A program made the position numbers and the translations under genes. DNA of 64,000 nt from Betaproteobacteria bacterium (GTDB taxonomy: Bacteria > Pseudomonadota > Gammaproteobacteria > Burkholderiales > Rhodocyclaceae), in NCBI GenBank assembly GCA_009779265.1, contig WREP01000003.1, positions 1 through 64,000 on the forward strand, read 5' to 3'. Positions 37,335-49,734 of the stretch are shown here, in pieces (the first letter of the stretch is position 1; each line of letters begins with the position of its first letter). A model generated the notes under the pieces. It was not told the DNA's origin, did not search any database, and worked only from the letters and a program-made list of their open reading frames with translations.

Positions 37335-38842
37335 GTTTTCCTGTATTTTCCCTGTTCATCCCCGAGAGCCTCTTCCAGCCGTTTACAGACCGTCCGCAAG
37401 ACCTTGATCCGGGCGAAATTCTTGTCATTGGCCTCGACCGTCGTCCACGGAACGCGGCCGGTCGAGGTGCGATCCACCATATCGCAGGCGGCCGCCATGT
37501 ATTCATCCCATTTTTCGCGGTTACGCCAGTCTTCGTCGGTGATCTTGAAACGCTTGAAGGCCGTTTCCTGACGCTCCTGAAAACGGCGCAACTGCTCGTC
37601 GGCGGAAATGTGCAGCCAGAACTTGACGACCACGCTGCCGGCCTCGACCAGTTGCTGCTCGAAGTCGTTGATTTCGGCATAGGCGCGCAGCCAGTCGTTT
37701 TCCTGGCAAAAGCCCTCGACCCGCTCGACCAGCACCCGACCGTACCACGAGCGGTCGTAGATGACGACCCGGCCGGTGCGCGGCAAATGCCGCCAGAATC
37801 GCCACAAATAGGGCTGTTCCCGCTCTTCCTCGGTTGGCGCGGCGACCGGGATGATCTGGTAGAGGCGGGCGTCCATCGCCGCGACGACGCGGCGGATACA
37901 GCCGCCCTTGCCCGCCGCGTCGGGGCCTTCGAACACCAGCGCGAGCGAGCGCTTGCCGACGAAGCGCGGATCGCGCATCAATTCCGCCAGCCGGCCCTGA
38001 TATTTGGCCAGTTGGCTTTCGTAATCCTTCTTGCCCAGCCTTTGCGTCAAATCCAGGGCGCTCAGCACGCTCTTGTCGTCGATCGGCTGCTGCACGATCG
38101 CCGGCGCCACCGGCACCATCGCCCGCCCCTGCTGCTTGAGCCGGCGTTGCAGCGCATCGAGCACGATCCGGCCGACGGTCAGCGAGCGGTACGCATCGTC
38201 CGTGCCTTCGACGATGATCCACGGCGCCTTGGCGCTGTTGGTCACGCGCAGCACATGGCCGGCGACCGCCTGCAATTTGTCGTAGGTCTTGAGCCGGTCG
38301 TAGCTTTCCTGGGTCACCCGCCAGGCGGTCTTGGGATTTTTCTCCAGCGCCTTCAGGCGGCTCCTCTGCCCTTCGTGCGAGAGGTGGAACCAGAACTTCA
38401 GCACCAGCGCCCCCTCGTTGACCAGCATGGCCTCGAAGCTGTTGATGCCGACCAGGCGCGCGTCGAGATCCGAACGGCGCAAGTCGCCGTTGATGCGGTC
38501 GGTGATCGGCTGCGAGTACCACGAGCCGGCGAAAATGCCGATCTTGCCCTGCGCCGGCAGGGCGCGCCAGTAGCGCCACATGACCGGCCGCATCCGTTCC
38601 TCGTCGGTCGGCTCGGAAAAAGCCAGGGTCGAGATGTGGCGCGGGTCCATCCACGAATAAAGCTGGTTGATGGTCTCCCCCTTGCCGCTACCGTCGACGC
38701 CGCTGATCAGGATGAGAACCGGAAATTCTTTCTTATCCATCATCTCGTGCTGCGCCTCGAGCAAGGCTTCGCGCAGCTTCGGCTCTTCCTGATTGAAAGT
38801 TTCCTTGTCGATCTTGTGGCCCAGTTCCGCTGACTCAAACAT
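37331..38842 (-). CDS. pap: polyphosphate:AMP phosphotransferase (two PPK2 domains)
   Basis: Transfers phosphate from polyphosphate to AMP, giving ADP. 503 residues from ATG 38842 (MFESAELGHKIDKETFNQEE); the ORF-track start is in rsmE. Two tandem PPK2 units each carry a Walker A: ILISGVDGSGKGETINQLY near residue 45 and LVFEGPDAAGKGGCIRRVV near 305. SWYSQPITDRING and DRSWYGRVLVERVEG are lid-like sites. The ATG is 8 bases inside the rsmE tail, and its stop overlaps argA by 4 bases. It suits an organism that stores polyphosphate, but many bacteria have it. Confidence 0.93.
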   Translation of the reverse strand: MFESAELGHKIDKETFNQEEPKLREALLEAQHEMMDKKEFPVLILISGVDGSGKGETINQLYSWMDPRHISTLAFSEPTDEERMRPVMWRYWRALPAQGKIGIFAGSWYSQPITDRINGDLRRSDLDARLVGINSFEAMLVNEGALVLKFWFHLSHEGQRSRLKALEKNPKTAWRVTQESYDRLKTYDKLQAVAGHVLRVTNSAKAPWIIVEGTDDAYRSLTVGRIVLDALQRRLKQQGRAMVPVAPAIVQQPIDDKSVLSALDLTQRLGKKDYESQLAKYQGRLAELMRDPRFVGKRSLALVFEGPDAAGKGGCIRRVVAAMDARLYQIIPVAAPTEEEREQPYLWRFWRHLPRTGRVVIYDRSWYGRVLVERVEGFCQENDWLRAYAEINDFEQQLVEAGSVVVKFWLHISADEQLRRFQERQETAFKRFKITDEDWRNREKWDEYMAAACDMVDRTSTGRVPWTTVEANDKNFARIKVLRTVCKRLEEALGDEQGKYRKT

Positions 38843-39584
38843 CGGTCGTTCCCTTCCCCAAATCGCCCCACAGTAATTGCAGCGCCGCCAGCGCCGCCAA
38901 ACCCGCCGTCTCGGTGCGCAACACCCGCGGCCCCAGACGCACGGCCTGGAAGCCGGCCAGCTCGGCGGCAACGACTTCCTGCGGCGCAAGGCCGCCCTCG
39001 CCGCCGATCAGCAACTGCACCTTGTTTGCCGGCGGCAGATCGGCCAGCGTCCGTTCCGCCTGCGGCGCCAGCATCAGCCGCAGCGCCCCGTCGGCCGGCC
39101 GCGCCAGCCAGTTTTCCAGTTTTTCCAGCGGCGCCACCAGCGGCACCTGGTTGCGCCCGCACTGCTCGCAGGCGGCGGCGGCAACGCCCTGCCAGTGAGC
39201 GACGCGCCGGCCGGCCCGGTCGCCGGACAGACGCATGACGCTGCGCCGGCTCATCACCGGCACGATGTCGCGCACCCCCAGCTCGACCGCCTTCTGGACG
39301 GTGAAATCCATTTTCTCCCCGGCCTGCAAGGCCTGCACCAGCGTCACGGCAAGCGGCGATTCGCGCTCCACCTCGCGCCAGTCGGCCAGCCCGGCCAGCA
39401 CCCGGTCGCGCTCGATGCGCTCGATATGGGCCAGGTACTCGCCGCCGCGACCGTCGAACAGGATCATCGGGGCGCCGGGCGGCAGGCGCAGCACGCGCGC
39501 GGCATGGCGCGCGACCGGCGCGGGAAGTTCGACGCGCGCCCCGGGAGCAAGGGCTTCTCGGCAGTAAAAACGGGGAAAATTCAT
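38835..39584 (-). CDS. rsmE: 16S rRNA m3U1498 methyltransferase
   Basis: SPOUT-fold enzyme that methylates U1498 of 16S rRNA. 249 residues from ATG 39584 (MNFPRFYCREALAPGARVEL); the larger ORF-track entry adds an unrelated upstream stretch. VTLVQALQAGEKMDFTVQKA near 80 and LLIGGEGGLAPQEVVAAELA near 195 (SAM knot) and LGPRVLRTETAGLAALA near 225 are family motifs. Overlaps pap by 8 bases. The upstream start region borders a MITE-like repeat at 39594, which may affect its promoter. Confidence 0.95.
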   Translation of the reverse strand: MNFPRFYCREALAPGARVELPAPVARHAARVLRLPPGAPMILFDGRGGEYLAHIERIERDRVLAGLADWREVERESPLAVTLVQALQAGEKMDFTVQKAVELGVRDIVPVMSRRSVMRLSGDRAGRRVAHWQGVAAAACEQCGRNQVPLVAPLEKLENWLARPADGALRLMLAPQAERTLADLPPANKVQLLIGGEGGLAPQEVVAAELAGFQAVRLGPRVLRTETAGLAALAALQLLWGDLGKGTTDV

Positions 39585-39593
39585 CGGTGTATT

Positions 39594-39832
39594 ATCCTGA
39601 AAACCGCAGTTGACCGCTTGTATTCTTAATGGATGCCCGATGAATATTGCCTTTTCCGGCTTCGATGACCGTCGCCATTTGGGTGAGTGCGCTACGCACC
39701 CGATCAAGCCGTCACCAAGCGCGCTGGCGGCGTTGCTCCTCCTTGCAGGCATGAGCCTGCCGCGTCGTCGCGCCTTGCCAGCCCACCCGGTGACGGACCT
39801 GCTCGGGCACGTCCAACTGCGGTTTTCAGGAT
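39594..39832. mobile_element. MITE-like element with 19-bp terminal inverted repeats
   Basis: ATCCTGAAAACCGCAGTTG at 39594-39612 and its perfect inverse CAACTGCGGTTTTCAGGAT at 39814-39832 enclose 201 bp with no credible gene; the inner part has further small palindromes such as GTCACC...GGTGAC. This is the size and form of a non-autonomous miniature element or large dispersed palindrome. It lies between the rsmE start and the thioredoxin-like gene, so it may carry promoters or terminators for both. No target duplication was identified by eye. Confidence 0.6.
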
Positions 39833-39842
39833 TATCAGCAAA

Positions 39843-40424
39843 ATGCCTATTGCATTGGAGACGGCGCGCATGGTTGCCCTGAATCCCCCCGTTTGCGACT
39901 TCGGCCAGCCCGCCATCGACTTCGCCCTGCCCGGCGTCGATGGCCGGCACTACACCCTGGCCGGCTGCCGTGGCGAGAACGGCCTCCTGGTCATGTTCAT
40001 CTGTAATCACTGCCCCTATGTCAAAGCCATCATCGACCGCCTCATCCGCGACTGCCGCGAACTGGCCGGCCACGGCATCGGCAGCGTGGCGATCATGAGC
40101 AATGACATCGCCGCCTATCCCGCCGATGCGCCGGAGGAAATGCGCCGCTGGGCGGACGAACTCGCTTTTCCCTTCCCCTATCTTTACGACGCCTCGCAAC
40201 AGGTCGCCCGCGCTTACGGCGCCGTATGCACGCCGGATTTCTTCGGCTACAACGCCGATCTGCGCCTGCAATATCGCGGCCGGCTCGACGCTTCCGGCCA
40301 TGCCCCGGCGGCGGCGGATGCCCGCCGCGAACTGTTCGAGGCGATGCGCGACATCGCATCCTGCGGCCAAGGCCCGAGCGTCCAACGGGCCTCGATCGGC
40401 TGCTCGATCAAGTGGCGGGAATAA
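39843..40424 (+). CDS. thioredoxin-fold peroxiredoxin-like protein
   Basis: 193 residues from ATG 39843 (MPIALETARMVALNPPVCDF); ATG 39870 is an alternative. FALPGVDGRHYTLAGCRGEN and LVMFICNHCPYVKAIIDRLI show the AhpC/TSA-type fold with one Cys in NHCPYV instead of a CxxC pair, as in the thioredoxin-like group of this kind. LPYLYD-like FPYLYDASQQVARAYGAVCT is at 105. Probable role: thiol redox or peroxide handling in the cytoplasm. It directly follows the MITE-like repeat and precedes fbp. Confidence 0.75.
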   Translation: MPIALETARMVALNPPVCDFGQPAIDFALPGVDGRHYTLAGCRGENGLLVMFICNHCPYVKAIIDRLIRDCRELAGHGIGSVAIMSNDIAAYPADAPEEMRRWADELAFPFPYLYDASQQVARAYGAVCTPDFFGYNADLRLQYRGRLDASGHAPAAADARRELFEAMRDIASCGQGPSVQRASIGCSIKWRE

Positions 40425-40497
40425 CAGGCGAAACAAGCGTGACGCGGCCTGTTACGGTAAAATCTAATTCTTTCGACATTGCGTGGGGGGAATCACC

Positions 40498-41511
40498 ATG
40501 GCACGACGCACACTGGCTCGCTACCTGATCGAGGAACAACGCGACAAGGGCATCATCACCGGCGATCTCAAGCTCCTGTTGGAAGTCGTCGCCCGCGCCT
40601 GCAAGGCCATTTCCATCACCATCGGCAAGGGTGGTCTCGGCGGCGTACTCGGCGAGGCCGGCAGCGACAACATCCAGGGCGAGGCGCAAAAGAAGCTCGA
40701 TGTGCTGTCCAACGAAATCCTGCTCGAAGCCAACGAATGGGGCGGCCATCTGGCGGCCATGGCTTCCGAGGAAATGGATCTGCCGCACCTGGTGCCGCAC
40801 CGCTTCCCCAAGGGCGAATATCTGCTCATCTTCGATCCGCTCGATGGTTCCTCGAACATTGACGTCAATGTCTCGATCGGCACCATTTTCTCGGTGCTCA
40901 AGTGCCCCGAAGGCGCCGACCTGAGCACGCAGCAGGCGGCCGAAAAAGCCTTCCTGCAACCGGGCAGAGCCCAGGTCGCCGCCGGCTACGCGGTGTACGG
41001 CCCGACCACGCTCCTGGTGTTGAGCGTCGGCGACGGCGTCGCGGTATTCACCCTCGACCGCGAGCAGGGCCAGTTCGTGCTGACCCAGGAAAATATCCGC
41101 ATTCCCGAAGAAAGCAATGAATTCGCCATCAACATGGCCAACCAACGCTTCTGGGAAGCGCCGATGCAAGGCCACATCGCCAACCTGCTCGCCGGTAAGC
41201 AAGGCCCGCTGGGCAAGGATTACAACATGCGCTGGGTGGCCTCGATGGTGGCCGATGTGCATCGCATCATGACCCGCGGCGGTACCTTCATGTACCCGAT
41301 GGACGAAAAAATGCGCGCCAAGGGCGGCAAGCTGCGCCTGCTCTACGAGGCCAACCCGATGGCCTACCTGATCGAACAGGCCGGCGGCGGCGCCAGTACC
41401 GGCCGCCAGCGCATCCTCGACATCGTGCCCGATCGCCTGCATCAGCGGGTGCCGGTCATTCTCGGCTCGCGCCTTGAAGTCGAGCGCGCCGTCGCCTGTC
41501 ATTCCGCCTGA
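40498..41511 (+). CDS. fbp: fructose-1,6-bisphosphatase class I
   Basis: Removes the 1-phosphate of fructose 1,6-bisphosphate in gluconeogenesis and the Calvin cycle. 337 residues from ATG 40498 ([20 protein letters not shown]) with GGGGGGA 6 bases upstream; the GTG in the ORF track is too early. [20 protein letters not shown] near 112 is the metal and substrate site. [20 protein letters not shown] near 260. First gene of the carbon cluster fbp-tkt-gap-pgk-pyk-fba. Confidence 0.96.
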   Translation: MARRTLARYLIEEQRDKGIITGDLKLLLEVVARACKAISITIGKGGLGGVLGEAGSDNIQGEAQKKLDVLSNEILLEANEWGGHLAAMASEEMDLPHLVPHRFPKGEYLLIFDPLDGSSNIDVNVSIGTIFSVLKCPEGADLSTQQAAEKAFLQPGRAQVAAGYAVYGPTTLLVLSVGDGVAVFTLDREQGQFVLTQENIRIPEESNEFAINMANQRFWEAPMQGHIANLLAGKQGPLGKDYNMRWVASMVADVHRIMTRGGTFMYPMDEKMRAKGGKLRLLYEANPMAYLIEQAGGGASTGRQRILDIVPDRLHQRVPVILGSRLEVERAVACHSA

Positions 41512-41614
41512 GTCATCGCCGCTACCCGCCGCCCGGAAAGCGGCGCCGCGCCAGACAACAACCGCTGTTTTCCTGATAACCTCCACACCCTTTTATCACC
41601 TGAATGACTGCCTC

Positions 41615-44649
<3,035 letters not shown>

Positions 44650-44658
44650 TTGGCGATC

Positions 44659-44706
44659 CCGCGGGGCGGACAGCCGTGTGACGGCCGCTCCGCCCCGCGG
44701 CTTTTA
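44659..44706 (+). terminator. hairpin between gap and pgk (terminator or attenuator)
   Basis: CCGCGGGGCGGA (44659-44670) and TCCGCCCCGCGG (44689-44700) form a perfect 12-bp stem around an 18-base loop, followed by CTTTTAAA. It sits 10 bases after the gap stop and 25 bases before pgk. It may reduce transcription into pgk, or protect the gap mRNA 3' end. Confidence 0.75.
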
Positions 44707-44725
44707 AATTCAGGAGAATTCCCCG

Positions 44726-45910
44726 ATGGCAAATTTCATTCGCATGACGGATCTCAATCTGACCGGCAAGCGCGTCCTGATTCGCGCCGATCTCAACGTG
44801 CCGGTCAGCGCTGGCAAGGTCACTTCGGACGCGCGCATCACCGCCTCGATGGCGACCATCGAGCACTGCCTCAAGGCTGGCGCCAAAGTGATGGTGACTT
44901 CCCACCTTGGCCGTCCCGAAGAAGGCAAGTGGAGCGAGGAAAATTCGCTCAAGCCGGTGGCCGACAACATCGCCGCCCGCCTGGGCAAGCCGGTGCGCCT
45001 CGTCAAGGATTGGGTTGACGGCGGCTTCGACGTGGCGCCGGGCGAACTGGCGGTGCTGGAAAACTGCCGCTTCAACAAGGGCGAAAAGAAAAATGTCGAG
45101 GAAACGGCCAAGAAATACGCTGCCCTGTGCGATGTATTCGTCATGGACGCCTTCGGCACCGCGCACCGCGCCGAAGCCACGACCTACGGCGTCGCCCAAT
45201 ACGCGCCGGTGGCCTGCGCCGGCATCCTGCTCACCGAGGAACTGGACGCGCTCGACAAGGCGCTGGCCAACCCGGCCCGGCCGATGGTCGCCATCGTCGG
45301 CGGCAGCAAGGTGTCGACCAAGCTGACCGTACTCGAATCGCTGGCGGAAAAATGCGAGCAACTGGTGGTCGGCGGCGGCATCGCCAACACCTTCCTCAAA
45401 GCGGCCGGCAAACAAATCGGCAAGTCGCTGTGCGAGGACGATCTGGTGCCGACGGCGCAGGCGTTGATGCAAAAAATGGCGGCGCGCGGCGCGACCATTC
45501 CCATTGCCACCGACGTGGTGGTCGGCAAGCAGTTCGACGCCAACGAACCGGCGGTGAACAAGAGCGCCGACGCCGTGACCGCCGACGACATGATCTTCGA
45601 CATCGGCCCTGACAGCGCCCAGCAACTCGCCGACATCATCATGAAGGCCGGCACCGTGGTCTGGAACGGCCCGGTCGGCGTGTTTGAATTCGACCAGTTC
45701 GGCGCCGGCACGAAGAAAATCGCCGACGCCATCGCCGCCACCCAAGCCTTCACCCTGGCGGGCGGCGGCGACACCATCGCGGCCATCCAGAAATACGACA
45801 TCTACGACAAGGTTTCGTACATTTCCACAGCGGGCGGCGCTTTCCTCGAATATCTCGAAGGCAAGACCCTGCCGGCGGTTGAAATGCTGGAACAACGCGC
45901 CAAGAAGTAA
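44726..45910 (+). CDS. pgk: phosphoglycerate kinase
   Basis: Interconverts 1,3-bisphosphoglycerate and 3-phosphoglycerate with ADP/ATP. 394 residues; [20 protein letters not shown], then [20 protein letters not shown] near 23, [15 protein letters not shown] near 60, and C-terminal [20 protein letters not shown] near 345. ATG 44726 is preceded by TTCAGGAGAATTCCCCG, an AGGAGA Shine-Dalgarno. Between gap and pyk. Confidence 0.97.
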   Translation: MANFIRMTDLNLTGKRVLIRADLNVPVSAGKVTSDARITASMATIEHCLKAGAKVMVTSHLGRPEEGKWSEENSLKPVADNIAARLGKPVRLVKDWVDGGFDVAPGELAVLENCRFNKGEKKNVEETAKKYAALCDVFVMDAFGTAHRAEATTYGVAQYAPVACAGILLTEELDALDKALANPARPMVAIVGGSKVSTKLTVLESLAEKCEQLVVGGGIANTFLKAAGKQIGKSLCEDDLVPTAQALMQKMAARGATIPIATDVVVGKQFDANEPAVNKSADAVTADDMIFDIGPDSAQQLADIIMKAGTVVWNGPVGVFEFDQFGAGTKKIADAIAATQAFTLAGGGDTIAAIQKYDIYDKVSYISTAGGAFLEYLEGKTLPAVEMLEQRAKK

Positions 45911-45983
45911 AGACGGCTCACGGCGGGCCGGCAAGACAAGCCGGCCCCGCCGCCAATCGCCGACAGTCAGTCAGAGGTTAGCC

Positions 45984-47423
45984 ATGTTACGCAGAACCAA
46001 AATCGTCGCCACTCTTGGCCCCGCTTCCAATACACCGGAAGCCCTGGAACGCATCGTCCGCGCTGGCGTGGACGTGGTGCGCCTGAATTTTTCGCACGGC
46101 ACCGCCGAGGATCACCAACGGCGGGCGGAAATGGTACGCGCGGCGGCGCGGATGGCGGGGCGCACGGTCGGCATCCTGGCCGACCTGCAAGGCCCGAAAA
46201 TTCGCGTGCGCAAATTCGAGAAGGGCGAGATCGAACTCGCTCCGGGCGATCATTTCATCCTCGACGCGGCCTGGGACAAGCCCGGCAATCAGGAGCGCGT
46301 CGGCCTGGATTACCAGGAACTGCCGAACGATGTCGCCGTCGGCGACGTGCTGTTGCTCAACGACGGCATGCTGGAATTCCATGTCACCGCGGTGCGCGGT
46401 TCCGAAGTGCATTGCACGGTGGTGCGCGGCGGCGCGCTGTCCAACAACAAGGGCATCAACCGCAAGGGCGGCGGCCTGACGGCGCCGGCTCTGACCGACA
46501 AGGACAAGGAAGACATCAAGACCGCCGCACAAATCGGGGCGGATTTTCTCGCCATCTCCTTCCCGCGCTGCGCTGGCGACATCGAGCTGGCGCGCGAACT
46601 GATGCAGGCGGCGGGCGGCAGGAGCCTCCTGGTGGCGAAAATCGAGCGCGCCGAGGCGATTCCGGTGCTGGACGAAATCATCGCGGCAGCGGACGCCATC
46701 ATGGTGGCGCGCGGCGATCTGGCGGTGGAAGTCGGCGAAGCCGCCGTGCCGGGCTTGCAGAAGCGCATGATCCGCCTCGCCCGCGCCCGCGCCAAGCTGG
46801 TCATCACGGCCACCCAGATGATGGAATCCATGATCAGCAACCCGATCCCGACGCGCGCCGAAGTCTCCGACGTAGCCAACGCCGTGCTGGACGGCACCGA
46901 TGCGGTCATGCTGTCGGCGGAAACGGCGGTCGGCGAATACCCCGTCGAAACGGTGACAGCCATGGCCCGCATCTGCCGCCAGGCGGAACGGGAACGGGTA
47001 GACAGCCTCGAAGATCGCCGCCTGGTGGACAACAAGTGCAGCCGCATCGACCAGTCCATTGCCATGTCGGCGCTGTACGCGGCCTCGCATTTCAATGTCA
47101 AGGCCATCGTCGCCCTCACCCAGTCCGGCTCCACGGCGCTGTGGATGTCGCGTGTTTCCGCTGGCGTGCCGATTTTCGCGCTGACGCCGGTGCAGGAAAC
47201 CTTGACCAAGGTGACGCTCTTTTCCGGCGTGCATCCCATCGCCTTCCATTCCGCCTCGCAGTATCCCTCCGTCGTCCTGCACGAGGCCGAGCAGGAACTG
47301 AAACGCCTCGGCATGGTGGAAGATGGCGACCTGATGGTGATGACCGTGGGCGAAGCCATCGGCGAAAGCGGCCACACCAACACGCTGAAAATCGTTCGCG
47401 TCGGCGAGCTGCAAATCAACTAG
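45984..47423 (+). CDS. pyk: pyruvate kinase
   Basis: Makes pyruvate and ATP from phosphoenolpyruvate. 479 residues from ATG 45984 (MLRRTKIVATLGPASNTPEA), preceded by CAGAGGTTAGCC; the ORF-track entry begins inside pgk. Motifs: VVRLNFSHGTAEDHQRRAEM near 30, ADAIMVARGDLAVEVG near 235 and ITATQMMESMISNPIPTRAE near 275 (active site), plus a C-terminal allosteric domain. Follows pgk by 73 bp. Together with gap, pgk and fba gives the glycolytic trunk. Confidence 0.97.
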   Translation: MLRRTKIVATLGPASNTPEALERIVRAGVDVVRLNFSHGTAEDHQRRAEMVRAAARMAGRTVGILADLQGPKIRVRKFEKGEIELAPGDHFILDAAWDKPGNQERVGLDYQELPNDVAVGDVLLLNDGMLEFHVTAVRGSEVHCTVVRGGALSNNKGINRKGGGLTAPALTDKDKEDIKTAAQIGADFLAISFPRCAGDIELARELMQAAGGRSLLVAKIERAEAIPVLDEIIAAADAIMVARGDLAVEVGEAAVPGLQKRMIRLARARAKLVITATQMMESMISNPIPTRAEVSDVANAVLDGTDAVMLSAETAVGEYPVETVTAMARICRQAERERVDSLEDRRLVDNKCSRIDQSIAMSALYAASHFNVKAIVALTQSGSTALWMSRVSAGVPIFALTPVQETLTKVTLFSGVHPIAFHSASQYPSVVLHEAEQELKRLGMVEDGDLMVMTVGEAIGESGHTNTLKIVRVGELQIN

Positions 47424-47464
47424 AATAAAAATTTACCCACAACATCATCAAAAGGGGAGTTCTC

Positions 47465-48529
47465 ATGCCACTCGTTTCCATGCGTCAACTGCTCGACCAC
47501 GCCGCCGAAAATGGCTACGGCCTGCCCGCCTTCAACGTCAATAACATGGAGCAGGTCTGGGCCATCTGCGAAGCCGCCCACCAGATCGACGCCCCGGTCA
47601 TCATGCAAGCCTCGGCCGGCGCCCGCAAATATGCCGGCGAACCCTTCCTCCGCCACCAGATCCTGGCCGCCCTGGAAGCCTACCCGCACCTGCCCATCGT
47701 CATGCATCAGGATCACGGCCAAAGCCCGGCCGTGTGCATGAGCGCCATCCGCTCCGGCTTCACCTCGGTGATGATGGATGGCTCGCTGGAAGCCGACGGC
47801 AAGACCACCTCTTCCTACGAATACAACGTCGCCGTCTCCCGCGAAGTCGTCAAATTCGCCCACGCCATCGGCGTCTCGGTCGAGGCCGAACTGGGCGTGC
47901 TCGGTTCGCTGGAAACCATGAAGGGCGACAAGGAAGACGGCCACGGCGCCGATGGCATCATGACCCGCGAACAACTGCTGACCGATCCCGCCCAGGCCGC
48001 CGACTTCGTCAAGCAAACCAATTGCGACGCCTTGGCCATCGCCATCGGCACCAGTCACGGCGCCTACAAATTCACCAAGAAGCCGACCGGCGACATCCTC
48101 GCCATCGACCGCATCAAGGAAATCCACGCCCGCATCCCCAACACCCACTTGGTCATGCACGGTTCTTCCAGCGTGCCGCAGGAACTCTTGGCGGAAATCC
48201 GCCAATTCGGCGGCGACATGAAGGAAACCTACGGCGTGCCGGTCGAGGAAATTGTCAACGGCATCAAGCACGGCGTGCGCAAGGTCAATATCGACACCGA
48301 CATCCGCCTGGCGATGACCGGCGCCATCCGCCGCTACTTCGCCGAAAACCCCGGCAAGTTCGACCCGCGCGACTACCTCAAGCCGGCCCGCGAAGCCGCC
48401 AAGAAAATCTGCCTCGCCCGCTACGAAGCCTTCGGCTGCGCCGGCCGCGCCAGCCAGATCAAGGTAGTCCCGATGGAAAAAATGGCCGACCGTTACGCCA
48501 AGGGCGAGTTGAACCAGATCGCCAAGTAA
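47465..48529 (+). CDS. fba: fructose-bisphosphate aldolase class II
   Basis: Zinc aldolase cleaving or forming fructose 1,6-bisphosphate; in the Calvin form also sedoheptulose bisphosphate. 354 residues; [18 protein letters not shown] near 18, [19 protein letters not shown] near 78 (zinc and catalytic residues), [20 protein letters not shown] near 140, [16 protein letters not shown] near 197. Preceded by AAAAGGGGAGTTCTC, a GGGGAG Shine-Dalgarno. Strong terminator follows. Confidence 0.97.
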   Translation: MPLVSMRQLLDHAAENGYGLPAFNVNNMEQVWAICEAAHQIDAPVIMQASAGARKYAGEPFLRHQILAALEAYPHLPIVMHQDHGQSPAVCMSAIRSGFTSVMMDGSLEADGKTTSSYEYNVAVSREVVKFAHAIGVSVEAELGVLGSLETMKGDKEDGHGADGIMTREQLLTDPAQAADFVKQTNCDALAIAIGTSHGAYKFTKKPTGDILAIDRIKEIHARIPNTHLVMHGSSSVPQELLAEIRQFGGDMKETYGVPVEEIVNGIKHGVRKVNIDTDIRLAMTGAIRRYFAENPGKFDPRDYLKPAREAAKKICLARYEAFGCAGRASQIKVVPMEKMADRYAKGELNQIAK

Positions 48530-48565
48530 GCATGCCGCGCCGGGCAGCCCCGGCTAGCGCCCCAC

Positions 48566-48595
48566 AAGAACCCGGAGCAATCCGGGTTCTTTTTT
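48566..48595 (+). terminator. rho-independent terminator after fba
   Basis: AAGAACCCGGA, loop GCAA and TCCGGGTTCTT followed by a run of T residues, 37 bases after the fba stop. A classic strong terminator that closes the carbon gene cluster. Confidence 0.92.
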
Positions 48596-48697
48596 GCCGG
48601 CGCGCCAGCACGCGCCGACGCTTATGATATTGGCGATACCGCGTGGCATATTCGGCCTACAATCCGGCTTACGCCTGTCCGCCGGGGAGATGCCGCC

Positions 48698-49672
48698 ATG
48701 CTGTTCATCACCAGCCGTATGCCGACGATCAACACCGAACCCGAGTTCAACCGGAATTTCGTGTTCGACCTGAAAAACAATTCCTCCAGCCGCAGCTTCT
48801 TCTGCTGTCAGCGCCACAAAAAGGGCCAGTACGAGGAAATCGGCAGCGCGGCCTTGCTGCAAGCCCTGAAAAACTCGAAATACCGGCAGGTGCTGGTATA
48901 CATCCACGGCTTCTCCAAGCTGCCCGAAGATGTCTTTGCCAGCGCCAGTGAACTCCAGAAACTGTGCGACAAACAAAAAACCGGCGAAGTGCTGGTCGTG
49001 CCGCTGATCTGGCCGTGCGACGCCGACTTCGGCATCATCAAGGACTACTGGGACGACCAGAAAGCGGCCGACCAGAGCGCCTTCACCTTCGCCCGCTTGA
49101 TGCAGCGCTTCATGAAATGGCGCAACGACAACCCCGACGACGATCCCTGCCTCAAGCGCATCAATGTACTCGCCCACTCCATGGGCAACCGCGTGCTGCG
49201 CCAGACCCTCGCCAACTGGCGTCGCTACGACCAGCCGCAAGGTCTGCCCCTGCTGTTCCGCAACAGCTTTCTGGTCGCCGCCGACATCGTCAACGAATCG
49301 CTGCACAAGGGCGAAGAAGGCGAACTCATCAGCCACGCCTCGCGCAATGTGGTGGTCTATTACGCCTCCGACGATCTGGCGCTGCGCGCCAGCAAGGTCT
49401 CCAACCTGAAAAATGGCGAAGCCTCGCGCCGCCTCGGCCACAGCGGGCCGGAAAACATGGACAGGACGCCGAAGAACGTCTATGCCATCGACTGCGACGA
49501 CATCAACACCCAATACGACCCGCCAATTGGCCACGTCTATTTCAGCTCCAGCACGAAAAAGGGCGAACCCGGCCTGGTTTTTCTCCACATCTTCCAGACC
49601 ATGCTGACTGGCCGCGTCTTCCCCAATGACGAATTCCGCAAGTCGAGCATCATTGGGATGAGCAAGACCTAG
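48698..49672 (+). CDS. alpha/beta hydrolase (DUF900-like)
   Basis: 324 residues. QVLVYIHGFSKLPEDVF near residue 65 is the oxyanion-hole strand, and INVLAHSMGNRVLRQTL near 155 is the nucleophile elbow (GHSMG-like, here AHSMG). It fits the DUF900/esterase-lipase superfamily. No signal peptide is evident (MLFITSRMPTINTEPEFN), so cytoplasmic. Substrate unknown. Own transcript likely, being after the fba terminator. Confidence 0.75.
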   Translation: MLFITSRMPTINTEPEFNRNFVFDLKNNSSSRSFFCCQRHKKGQYEEIGSAALLQALKNSKYRQVLVYIHGFSKLPEDVFASASELQKLCDKQKTGEVLVVPLIWPCDADFGIIKDYWDDQKAADQSAFTFARLMQRFMKWRNDNPDDDPCLKRINVLAHSMGNRVLRQTLANWRRYDQPQGLPLLFRNSFLVAADIVNESLHKGEEGELISHASRNVVVYYASDDLALRASKVSNLKNGEASRRLGHSGPENMDRTPKNVYAIDCDDINTQYDPPIGHVYFSSSTKKGEPGLVFLHIFQTMLTGRVFPNDEFRKSSIIGMSKT

Positions 49673-49734
49673 GGTGACGAAGCGGGTGTTACAATATGCT
49701 GCACTGCAACATTTTTTCTCTCCTGTCCGCCGCC

